DNA of 64,000 bases, taken from Pomphorhynchus laevis. Lineage: Eukaryota; Acanthocephala; Palaeacanthocephala; Echinorhynchida; Pomphorhynchidae. The DNA lies in assembly GCA_012934845.2 (NCBI GenBank), contig WNNJ02003239.1, positions 1 to 64,000 of the forward strand, given 5' to 3'. A model generated the notes under the pieces. That model was not told the DNA's origin, made no database searches, and saw nothing but the letters and a program-made list of their open reading frames with translations. Shown here piece after piece: positions 20,552 through 32,682 of this stretch. Within the stretch, counting starts at the first letter, position 1; each line of letters opens with the position of its first letter. The translations under genes were made by a program, and so were the position numbers.

Positions 20552-22751
20552 TTAATGGACAATTAAAGTTCGAAGAGAGTTAATGAACAATTTAAAGACA
20601 CAACCATCATTACTACTGATGATGGTTGCTGTCCACAATAAGCAGGGAGATATATGAATTTCTAAGTCAGTAAGCGAACCATGAGGCTATCTGCGCACAA
20701 TTTCTTTCTCACCTAGTTATTATGTATATTTCAGTCTGAACAATTTTGAATTGAAAATATTTACAAACGTTAATATGCTTTTACCCGTTTAATACTTAGC
20801 GAGTATTTAAATAAATTAAATTATTTATAGAAACCTAATTATTATATATTAAATATAATCAAAAATTTTAAATATTTTTAAATATTATTATATTTTAACA
20901 AAAAATATAATAAAAATATTAAATATAAAAATATATCAGTGTATATATCAAATACTAAGAGAAAATTTCTATATTTAAGCCAATTTAAAATTTATACTCT
21001 CATATATTCATCACAATGAAATTATATATAATATCAATTTTTGAATAATAGCAAAGTACACGTCCTCGCTTTTGAAAACAACTGCAATCTAAAATTTGGA
21101 ACCGAAAATAGACATACAATAACTCACCAATACTTATTTATTCTTAATTAATTAATTTGATCATTAATTGGTTATAGCGTTTTAATTAATACTTATAGTT
21201 TATATTTAATCAATTATTATTTTAGATTAAATATTAATCCAGATATAAAGAACTTATGGTCTAGAATTTGATATAAAGAATATCAAATTCTTAAATTAAT
21301 TTAAGAATAATTAAATAATTATAAAATTAATTTGTAATTAAATTTTTTAATCTAATTATTACTAATAAATATAATTTGTAATTAAATATTGCAAATATAC
21401 AATAAAAGTAATTTCGCATCCTTAAAATGATAATTAAACTAAAAATTCATATAAGTACAAAATATGAATACGAATTTAAATTTAATGGTCAGGTAATTAA
21501 AATAATTTAATTAAAAAAAATATTTTTGGAAATTAAAATAAATTTGTTTTAGCTTAAAAAATATAAATTAGTCAAATTTGTCACTAACTTGCCTTCGCAG
21601 ATGTGAAAGTCGATTAAGAATAGCTGATTATTTCTAATCAGCTAATCCCATCAAAAATCGAATCTCATCAAAAATCGATAAAGGAAGTAATAAACGACAT
21701 CCTTGAAAATCTTTGCTCATGTTGATAAAAGTGACTTTTTAAATTTCGTTTGAGTATTTGACTTGCTTACGTTATCACTTACACACCCAAACAGTAGAAT
21801 ATTCAAGCAGATACTATTTCTGTATCAATGTGACCTTCTCGCTACTCAAATTTAAAAAATACATCATGACATGATGACATTAAAAATACACAATATTCAC
21901 GTGATTGTGAATTCAAGACATTTTGATATTGACACATCGGAATGAAACTGATTTAATAAATTTTGTTTACAAATAATAAATATTATAAAAATTACTATTA
22001 ATTATTGACATCATGGAAATCATAATGCCAATTAGTCACGGATATATGCAAAATAAATTTGGAATTGCATGTAGTCATCTTACTATCACCACTTGATTCT
22101 TATTAAATTGTATTAAAATTCTGATTTTGAAAAACGAAACAAATTAAATTTAAAAACGTGAAGAAAAATCAAAATTCGAAAAACATTTAAATAAGAAACT
22201 AAAAGCAATAAAACTTGAAATTGAAATAAAATTACTTGGATTAATATAAATTAATAATTAATCGAATAAATAATTAAATCATTTTATTTTCTATACACTG
22301 ACATATTTGTATATTACATATTTTTATTATATTTTTTTATTAAAATATAACAATATAAAAAAATATTTAAAATTTTTGATTGTATTTAATATATAATAAT
22401 TAGGTTTCTATAAATAATTAAATTTATTTAAATTGTTGCTTAATATTAAACGGGTAAAAGCATATCAACGTTTGTAAATATTTTCAATTCAAAATTATTC
22501 AGACTGAGGTATACATAATAACTGGATGAAAAATATATTGTGCTCAGATAGCCTCTAACATCTTCAGTTGCCTAATGTTAATTACTTAATATCAATTGTT
22601 TAACTATCCAATTATCAGGGTTCGCTTACTGACACGGAAATTCATATATATCCCTGCTTATTGTGGACAGCATCCATCATTAGTAGTGATGATGGTTGCT
22701 GTTCTTTAACTTTTCATTAACTCTCTCCAGACTTTAATTGTCGATTAACTA
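20552..22751. mobile_element. Foldback element with about 430-bp inverted arms
   Basis: The left arm (20,552 to about 20,960) and right arm (about 22,285-22,751) are imperfect reverse complements; outer blocks are AGTTAATGGACAATTAAAG at the left and CTTTAATTGTCGATTAACT at the right. Each arm carries a small palindrome, ACCATCAT...GATGATGGT, followed by GCTGT and 'ataagcagg'. The 1.3-kb centre is AT-rich and non-coding. No transposase. It resembles a non-autonomous foldback transposon. Confidence 0.7.
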
Positions 22752-23399
22752 ATATTAAATATATTTATTAATTTTATATTTAATATTTATTAAATAACTT
22801 TATGATAAAAATATTAAACCAATTATGGTAAAGATATTTAAAATATTCAGGAATTAAAAGCCTTCCAAAAAAACCAAATTAAACTTAATTACGCAAAATT
22901 AACGGCATTTTATCGTCAATTTTATATTTTATATTTTATATTTTTTGATTTTTCAAATTTCGCTTTTTTATTGCAGTCGTTTTAGTTTCCAACATACACG
23001 ATACTTGGGATATTTACGGCCGTCGTTAGATCCGTCGGACATTTTACAAATTGATTAAGTACAAATCAATTAAGCATATGATATGATAAAAATATTGAAA
23101 ATATTATGATAAAAATATTAAAAACATGTTAAATGTTTATTTAGAATCAAATTCTAAATATCAAAAAATATGTTTGTATTTGCTACATTTTTTTATACTT
23201 TTGTTATGCAGTACTAATAGTGTCATCTCTTTAATCATATTTTTTACATTTTATATTTGTTTTCTTTGATTTTTTCGGTTATTACAAATTTTGAGTATTT
23301 TGCATCAATGGCAAACTTAATGCTTTTTCTGTTTAATCAACTGCTGGAATTTTCTGACAGATATTTGCTGGATCTATCGAAATATTGCAATTGTGGGTA

Positions 23400-25685
23400 T
23401 AAAGCTAATTTCTTCCTGTAAATTTATAAAAATAATTACAATTATATTAAATCGAAAATACATTAATTGTATCACTGTTGGATAGTGGCGTTTGGCATGT
23501 GTAAAATAATTGGCCGTACTTAACGGATAAATATATATGAAGTTAATAATATAACTGGTAAAAACGTGATATGTAAATTTACATTGTGTGTGAAAGCTGA
23601 AAGCAGTCAATCCATTTTGAGTTTTTGTGTGAGTGATATGTGTTTGAGCTCGTCAAAGCCAGTTTTCACGTGATAATGTGCAAATATCACCTAGCGTCAT
23701 GGCAAGTACCGGATGAACCGGACAATATAAACAGCAAGAATGCATACATTTAAATGCCACTGCATGATTTGAGAATTTATAGGATCAATTACACGGATTA
23801 CTTGGCAAAGAGCTTGTATTATACGACCTAATTGTCATTGCACTGTTTAAATTATCATTAACAGCAACTCAAATGTTTGGTAATTTTCAATATTTAATAC
23901 AAACAATTCTTTGGATGAATAACAAACATTATATTATCTGTGAATATAACTTATTTACTAATCATCTATTAACGGATTACTCGACAAAAATAATTTTTTA
24001 TATATTCAGACTATTAAGTCTTCAAATGACTTGTATTAACATTATATGATTGGTAGTATTCACACAAATCATGTATTATTAAACTATTAGCAAAGGTAAG
24101 TCAATTACTTCTACTTTATTAAAAAATATCTTTAATTAGTATAAATAAGATTGATGTGGATCTACGTTAACAATTTCATAAGACATTTTTAACAACCGAC
24201 ATTTATAACAAAACTAGGATATCAGTTACAATTTTTGTCGGAAATATAATTTATAAACACTATAAGCTACGGAAGAAAACTAAACGCTAATTGAATATTT
24301 TTAATACACTTTATCAATTGGCTTACAATATATTTTATGAATATGCCTGAACAGTACTTTGCAATACATCAGTGATATAAGAAAAACGTATTTAGTGGTC
24401 AATACAAGTTATTGCTAATTATTTCACAAGATCTACAGATTTTCCAATGCCTTTTTAACGACATTTTTACAAAAACTGGGACATCAGTGACTATTTGTAT
24501 CGGAAATTTCATTTATAAAACAATGTACGGAAAAAGCTAAACGCTAATTGAATATTTCTAAATCACTTCACTAATTGGCTTAAGGTATATATGCTCGATT
24601 TAAGCACCTACCCATATATAATATGTACACTAGCAAATTCTTTATATATAAGATTTGCTAGTGTACATATTACATGAAACATATTGAGAACTGCCTTCCC
24701 ATACCTGTCTTTCGAGATTCATTTTATATCGCAATAATAATTGAAAACAGGAATATTCTGCACTTTTTATTTTTTTAATGTTACGGACTACTGTCCTTTA
24801 TCAAAAACACACTACAACAAAAATACATTGTACATATTTGAATATTTATAATAAAATTCTGGAAGAATGTAACTGCACAATATACCCATGTGATGTCACT
24901 ACGATTTTAATAGCGATAAGTCAAATTTTGCTTTGGGACCTACTAGTGTAGGCATCAGTTGGGCAGTCCAAAAATAGCTCTTTTGTGTAATATATATCTG
25001 ATTTTAATATTAACCAAGTACCTCTTAAGGGGTCACAGCTGCTGTGTAATGCCGGAAATATCTGGAAATTCTATATAAATATATATGTACGTAAATGTGT
25101 CTTAACAGGTACTTTGCAATACAGCAGTGATCTGTAAAAACGTCTATCATTAAAAATATTTTGAAACACATCAAGTAAGAACGGATCTTTGAATAGAGTA
25201 TAACGCTTTGTTCGCGGATAAAAATCGTGTTCGCTAATATTTCAAGCATTAAGCTAATCGAAAATCGCAAACATTTTTTGTGATTATAGAAAACTTTAGA
25301 ATTTCTGTGTTTTATACCTGAATGACACACCAAAACCTCATTTAAAATGAGTATTCTGTCCTGTTTAGATATATTTCGAAGAACAATTTAGAATAAATTT
25401 CGTTTAATAATGAAATTTGTAATAAACACAGATTATTGCTAATTCTTATAAAGGTAAAAGTTGATCGCCTTCGTAAAATCTTTAAGTTCGTTATACCTGT
25501 TTTAATGTATAAAAATTATTATATTATATTATAATCATATATTTTTTTATTTTATATTATTATATTATATTGTCTAAGGTATTATACTATTTCAACGTAT
25601 ACAAATAACGAATTACCTAATACCATTTCGGTCTAAAAACGAGCATTATGAGCAAAACAGTTTAACTTACTGGCTCAGTTAGCTT
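23400..25685 (-). repeat. Left arm of the large foldback
   Basis: Reverse complement of 28,309-30,567. It contains two degenerate copies of a roughly 300-bp unit ('caattggcttacaatatat...' and 'taattggcttaaggtatat...') and a 20-bp-arm hairpin at about 24,622-24,669. A 78-codon frame at 23,374-23,610 is shared with the other copies but shows no domain. Confidence 0.8.
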
Positions 25686-28308
25686 TCTAACATTTTTTAA
25701 ATCGATGTGTTCTCCATTGAATATAATTGAATTATATCGCTGAATTAAATCGATACGTTCTCCAGTGAATATAATAAATTAATGCAATATTATTATATTA
25801 AATAATTTTTAACTAAACTTTTAATTTTTGGCGCAGAATCGATGACTATGTAATAAATTTATGTTCTTTTATTTTTTATACTTCTGTACCATTATTACTA
25901 TAATTATTATTAATTTAAAAAAGCTTTGCTGTAAGTTTTTAAAATGCCAACTTATATCATTCCCAAAGTATATCCTCGACGCTTTGGGTTTGTGAAATAC
26001 TCATTGTCTATCACAAATTGACAAAAAATGATAAAATAATTCGTATTTCATCAATTCGACATCTATAAATGAATGTGGTAATTGAGGAATTGATTTCCCG
26101 TGGATATTGTTCAATGTAAATTACACATATTGATTTTCAATGTAAATTATCTAAATATCAGTTATCCAAAACACCGGCTTTTGGGATACTTTGAATCAAT
26201 TTTTATTGTATCTTATGTATCATATTATATCATATTTTTATGAGCTTTCCAAAACCCACATCCTAAAAAATTTCGCATACAACGATAGATAATAAAGAAT
26301 TAAATTAGTTCAACTTTTATCTCTTTTTTATTAAAAAAACATTCTACAAATACTGACAAGAGAAAGGGTAGATTACGATAAATACACTTACAGTTTCATA
26401 GCGCACTATAAAGCCATAGTGTTTAATCTCAGTCCAGAGTCGTAAAAATGTCTTCTGTCACTATTTAACAAAAAGCTACGTTAATGAATTGTACTATAAG
26501 CTAATGTTGTAGATGAATAAGTAAAAGCTGCAATGACATTGTAAAGATAGAAAAACTGTCTTCAAGCACTACACGCCATCACCAATCACGGTGAAGAAAC
26601 AATTTAAAAGCACAATAAGAACGTATTTCACAAAATATAGGCTTTACTAACACAATTTAAAACGCCAAAGCAAATTTGTACAACAAATGACGAAAGTAGC
26701 TTGTGTCTGCATAAAATCTATTGTTATATATAATTAAAGATGTTAGAAATACTATTGCATTTACAATATATTAAACTCTAGTCAGCATTTTGTACGTAAT
26801 AATAAAGTTCTTTTGTTCATGTATAATAGAAGTTTGTGTTTTTATCAAAAATATAATAGTAATTACAATCTAAAAACATAACAAACGAGTTATTAATAGA
26901 GTTACTTTACGATTTGTAATTGACAACTTGTAATTAATGAATGTCACTGCAAGAAAACTAGCCCACAGGAAAATTGCATATGAAATAGAAATTTTACACT
27001 TTTAGAAGTAAAATCACTACTCGTCAATAAGCCAAGATGCAATTGTTTAACACTTTTGGGTTAATTATTGCTAATGATGACGCTTTGAATCTGAAAGAAT
27101 TAATAAATAATAAGCTACAACTTTATTTACCAATTCTAACAGGAAAAAAGCTAAAACCTGTAACGCTTTAAAAAAACTTCTTCGGGAAGCTTACCTGGGA
27201 TGCGCATACCATAATCGCCTAGCCACAATAGGGCGTTTCGACGTTAGTCTACTCATCGTGTGCCTGGCGTATTACTTTCGCAAGTTTTATTTGTTTGCGT
27301 AGCGAATTCCATTCAGAAGTTTACAATAAGTAGAGTAAGTCGAAGTTGTGTAGCTACAGAGACACACTGATGAGACCATCCTGTAGCGATGAGTAAACTA
27401 AGGTCGAAACGCCCCATTGGAGAATAGGCACCTGTGGTAGGCGCACCCCGGGTTAAGCTTCCCGACAAAGATTTTTAAAAAGCATTACAGGTTTTTACCC
27501 TTTTTCCTGTTAGTGTTGGCAAATTAAAGTTGTAGCATTTTCTTCCTGCACTTTTGGATAAACAATACACATTATAAATGCGTGACATTAAAATAAATAG
27601 ATAATTCAAAAAATTTTCAAAATTAAGCGAATTGCAATATTTTTACTGTCAACAAAATTGACATTTAAAAATACGGAAATATTAAAAATATGTATAATTC
27701 ATCATCATTTTTGTATTGTAAAAAACTAAAATTTATTGTCAATGTCCTAATCAGCGTATGAACAGATTATTTCAGAAGAAAAAGTTCTCAATTCTTTATA
27801 TAGTGTATATTAATAAATATTATTAAGTAAATATTAAATGCAAGCGATTAATGGAATTTATTTTACATAAGTAAATATACAAATGAAGGATATTTTGCAG
27901 CATAAACAATTTTATTGAAATAAAATATAATATCTAAAAAATGTATTATAATAAATATAATATAATTTATTTTATTTAAAATATGATATTTTAGCAACAA
28001 CAAAATATGATTTCTACTGATTGCACAATTATGATCCAGATATCCTAGTGATGTTATCACAATTTAAAGTCCACTTTATAAGATTCCTAATCGTCGCATT
28101 GCAAAATAAAATACTTGCTCTCCATTTTTTATGATAGTGTATTAATCAGTGTGACAAAAATAGCTTTCTGAGAAATGTACATTTGCATTACATTTTATAT
28201 AACTTTTGTGCTTAAATGAGTCATAATACGAGGCTGATTCCAAGCTATTTGTCCAGAAGATACTAGTATATTATAAATATATTATAATTTTGTAATTTAT
28301 TACAATTA
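25686..28308. other. Spacer of the large foldback
   Basis: AT-rich, non-coding, apart from the GC-richer palindrome at 27,118-27,538. Its right part (about 27,990-28,270) is also found at 42,235-42,690, showing that the element unit includes some of the spacer. Confidence 0.6.
27118..27538. repeat. Nested 420-bp palindrome
   Basis: Arms of about 165 bases (27,118-27,285 and 27,365-27,538) pair imperfectly: ACAGGAAAAAAGCTAAAACC with GGTTTTTACCCTTTTTCCTG, then GGGAAGCTTACC with GGTTAAGCTTCCC. Both arms hold a CGATGAGT...GTCGAAACGCC block in opposite orientation. The GC content is well above its surroundings, so it is probably a separate insertion. Confidence 0.65.
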
Positions 28309-30567
28309 AGCTAACTGAGCCAGTAAGTTAAACTGTTTTGCTCATAATGCTCGCTTTTAGATCGATATGGTATTAGGTAATTCGTGCTTTGTGTACCTTG
28401 AAATAGGTATCTTAAATAAACTAAAATAAAATAAAATAATATTTTATATTACTATAATATAATACAATTATTATTTAATATTATTTTATATTATTAAGAA
28501 GGCGATCAACTTTCACCATTTATAAGAATTAAACGTAATTTATTCTAAATTGGTCTTCGAAATATATCTAAACAGGACAGAATACTCATTTTAAATGAGG
28601 TTTTGGTGTGTCATTCAGGTATAAAACACAGAAATTCTAAAGTTTTCTATAATCACAAAAAAATGTATGCGATTGTCGGTTAGCTTAATGCTTGAAACAA
28701 AGCGTTATACTCTATTCAAAGATCCGTTCTTACTTAATGTGTTTCAAAATATTTTTAATGATAGACGTTTTTACAGATCACTGCTGTATTGCAAGGTACT
28801 GTTAAGACACATTTACGTACATATATATTTATATAGAATTTCCAGATATTTCCGGCATTACACAGCAGCTGTGACCCCTTAAGAGGTACTTGGTTAATAT
28901 TAAAATCAGATATATATATTACACAAAAGAGCTATTTTGGACTGCCCAACTGATGCCTACACTGGTAGGTTCAAAGGCAAAATTTGACTTATCGCTATTA
29001 AAATCGTGGTGAAGTCATATAGGTATATTGTGCAGTTACATTCTTCAGAATTTTATTATAAATATTCTCAGATGTACAATGTACTTTTGTTGTAGTGTGT
29101 TTTTGATGAAGGACAGTAGTCCGAAACATGTAAAATAAAAAAGTGCAGATTATTTCTATTTTCAATTATTATTGCGATATATATAAAATGAATCTCGAAA
29201 AACAGATCCGGGAAGGCAGTTCTCACTATGCTACATGTAATATGTACACTAGCAAATCTTATAAATAAGATTTGCTTGTGTACATGCCTTATAAATGGGT
29301 AGTTGTTTGAATCGAGCAGATATATACCTTAAGCCAATTAGTGAAGTGATTTAGAAATATTCAATTAGCGTTTAGCTTTTTCCGTACATTGTTTTATAAA
29401 TGAAATTTCAGATAAAAATATTAAGCGATATCTGAATATAAATAAATATATAAATATTAAGTGATAAATGTCGCTAAAAAAGGCATTAGAAAATCTGTTG
29501 ATGTTATGAAATTATTAACGTTTTTACTAATTAAAGATCTTGTGAAATAATTAGCAATAACCTGTATTGACCACTAAATACGTTTTTGTCAGATCACTGA
29601 TGTATTGCAAAGTACTGTTCAGGCACATTCATAAAATATATTGTAAGCCAATTGATAAAGTGTATTAAAAATATTCAATTAGCGTTTAGTTTTCTTCCGT
29701 AGCTTATATTGTTTATAAATTATATTTCCGACAAAAATTGTAACTGATATCCTAGTTTTGTTATAAATGTCGGTTGTTAAAAATGTCTTATGAAATTGTT
29801 AACGTAGATCCACATCAATCTTATTTATACTAATTAAAGATATTTTTTAATAAAGTAGAAGTAATTGACTTACCTTTGCTAATAGTTTAATAATACATGA
29901 TTTGTGTGAATACTACCAATCATATAATGTTAATACAAGTCATTTTAAGACTTAATAGTCTGAGTATATAAAAAATTATTTTTGTCGAGTAATCCGTTAA
30001 TAGATGATTAGTAAATAAGTTATATTCACAGATAATATAATGTTTGTTATTCATCCAAAGAATTGTTTGTATTAAATATTGAAAATTACCAAACATTTGA
30101 GTTGCTGTTAATGATAATTTAAACAGTGCAATGACAATTAGGTCGTATAATACAAGCTCTTTGCCAAGTAATCCGTGTAATTGATCCTATAAATTCTCAA
30201 ATCATGCAGTGGCATTTAAATGTATGCATTCTTGCTGTTTATATTGTCCGGTTCATCCGGTACTTGCCATGACGCTAGGTGATATTTGCACATTATCACG
30301 TGAAAACTGGCTTTGACGAGCTCAAACACATATCACTCACACAAAAACTCAAAATGGATTGACTGCTTTCAGCTTTCACACACAATGTAAACTTACATAT
30401 CATGTTTTTACTAGTTATATTATTAACTTCATGTATATTTATCCGTTAAGTACGGCCAATTATGTTACACATGCCAAACGCCACTATCCAGCAGTGATAC
30501 AATTAATGTATTTTCGATTTAATATCATTGTAATTATTTTTATAAATTTACAGGCAGAAATTAGCTT
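28309..30567 (+). repeat. Right arm of the large foldback
   Basis: Reverse complement of 23,400-25,685. A near-perfect hairpin (TGTACACTAGCAAATCTTAT and its complement) lies at 29,243-29,284. Two degenerate repeats of about 315 bp start near 29,330 and 29,644 ('aagccaatt.gt.aagtg', 'attcaattagcgtttag'). Confidence 0.8.
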
Positions 30568-32682
30568 TATTAGCTTTATTAGTTTTACTTGTTTTATTGT
30601 CAAGTTCATCTGGCATCAGTCAAATACTCAAGCACGCATTCTTGTGAATCTTGAAGTTACGCCAAGTTATTAGAGCAGTGTAACTAAAGCGTAGCCTATT
30701 GATGAGTTTCGATTTGTTATTCTATGTTTGATTGTAACCTAATTTAAGCATTTGGAAACTCTGAATGACAATTCCGTAATTCGAATTTAATATAAATTAA
30801 ACTTCAAATAAACTTTTATAAAGACCGCTATTGACTTTACTCGAAGTAGTTAAGAATTCGGCAGATCGACTCTCGATTAGTCTGGTGTATTTTTAATAAA
30901 TTTGAGATTTAAAGTTTTCTTTATCATTTTGTGTTATTTTGTGTCGAGGCTAATGTTTGTTGGCAGATACAACAAGTGATTAAAACGTTCGATTTTTTTC
31001 ATTTTGATACATTTTTATAAGCCGGTAATGACATCATAGATGTACCACAATTTATTTAATTACATTGAATCAAATAATTGCTTGCAAAATGCCAGTAATC
31101 GCTAAATGCAGCCGAATTCAAATTTGAATATTTATGTAATATACTGCAGATAACCTTGTCCTTTGCATGAAAAAGTCATAGAATGTAAAATTATTTGTTT
31201 TTCAATTTTTTATTTAAAAACAATTTATGAAAATGTATTTGATTTAAAATTGATTGCATTTCGTTTTTACATACATTCTGGTTTAAAAAATATACTCTGG
31301 TTTCAAACAATAAAGGTGGAGCATTCTGTAGACATTAAAGTTAAATATTGAAGTTTTACTTTTTAAAAGTTGCCTTCTACTAATTATCATTACAATTATT
31401 GACAGTTACAACATTAATATATGACACTGTATTTTGAAAGAACGGATTAAATTTCGAATTGTCTCATATTTGGACTGTAATCAATTTGGACTTTGTAATT
31501 TTAAACTACTTACATGTTTTGTTCTTCAGAATATTTGTTTATAAACTTTGAAACTTTTCATACATGATAATACCTTACGCTTTATTTTATTATCAAATTT
31601 AATTTTGCTTGTTAATATAATTAATACCTCTTTCACGTGCATAGTAAAGAGGTACTATCACAAATTAAATTCTTAATTCAAATGTGATTATTTTAGAACC
31701 AACTTTATTTTATTTTTTAACTGTTTGATTGACCGTCATGGTTGACGGGCCGCTAAGCTTTTTGATCTTATTAAAATAAAATATTAAAAGTTTAAATATT
31801 TTACAATAATGTTAAATCACTGAGAATTGCATTCGTGTCGAACTTAACATTTTTGCTAAATATAAAATTATAGACACGAATTAATTTTTTATTTTAATTT
31901 TTGAAACAAGCAAACAGTCTAAAGTTAGCAAATGAAGAATTTGTAAAATTAAAAATACTAATTAATAATATACTATAATATTACTATAAATGAAATAATT
32001 TTAAATTGTCACAACTACTGATGTAACTTTTTTTCTAAATCTATTTAATATCTAATATAATAGATATTAATTAAATTCTAATAGATAAATTAAATTTTAA
32101 CAAGATGTAATGAAAAAAGTCAAATACAAAAACTACTGAATTACAGCTGCTTGTTGGCCTTCATTTCCTCCTCGGCCTGTGTAATTACAGCTGCTTACTG
32201 ATGTAACTGTCGTAAATCTACCTACATACAAATATAGTACGTGGATAGAACAAGTTATATGTATCTCAAGGGAATGTTTCCTCGGTAAGATGTTGGGACA
32301 ATAATAATATATGATATTGATAATATGGTCCCTAACAATATCTAATATCATCATCTAACAATATCACATTTGATTCTTCTAAAACCAACCGATTATTCAT
32401 TTTATTATTAACACAAATTTTATTTATTTCTTTATCATTTTAATAATTTAATATTTAACATAAAAAAATCAAATTTAAATCTAGAAGCGGCAATTCTAAA
32501 AACAACTATATGGTATATCTTTATCATAATAACATATTAATAATACGCGTAAATATCTGACTTCTTTTTCTTCAAAATGTTAAAATCTTATTAAAATTAA
32601 AAATTGCGTGAATTTATAAAATCACATAAAATCAAAACAGAAGATCACATGGTAAATAATTATAGATTTTGTTCATTATTTG
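30568..32682. other. Region downstream of HARS
   Basis: No gene recognised. The open frame at 31,163-31,351 is Phe/Ile/Lys-rich and unremarkable. 'attacagctgctt' occurs twice at about 32,140 and 32,184. The HARS 3' UTR must lie at the right edge of this stretch on the minus strand. Confidence 0.4.

Larger units (their letters stand above)
22875..30567. mobile_element. 7.7-kb foldback element with 2.3-kb inverted arms
   Basis: Arm L (23,400-25,685) and arm R (28,309-30,567) are reverse complements at high identity over about 2.26 kb. Arm L continues outward to about 22,875; this extra 0.5 kb is matched not by arm R but by the third copy (44,020-44,640), so arm R has lost its end. The spacer (25,686-28,308) holds a further palindrome. 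No transposase, integrase or RT is recognisable. Arm R contains a PLE-like motif (TTGATGAAGGAC, AGTA, GTCCGAAAC at 29,103-29,126), so a PLE origin is possible. Confidence 0.8.

Noticed and set aside
23374-23610. 78-codon frame repeated at 30,359-30,673 and 43,794-44,030 as a conserved protein
   Set aside because: The frame is shared because the DNA was copied. Non-coding flanks are equally conserved and no domain is seen.
27361-27420. CTGATGAG...GGTCGAAACGCC as a third hammerhead
   Set aside because: Stem II can be drawn but no strand closes stems I and III in either permutation and no UH cleavage site fits. Kept only as a hammerhead-like sequence in a palindrome.
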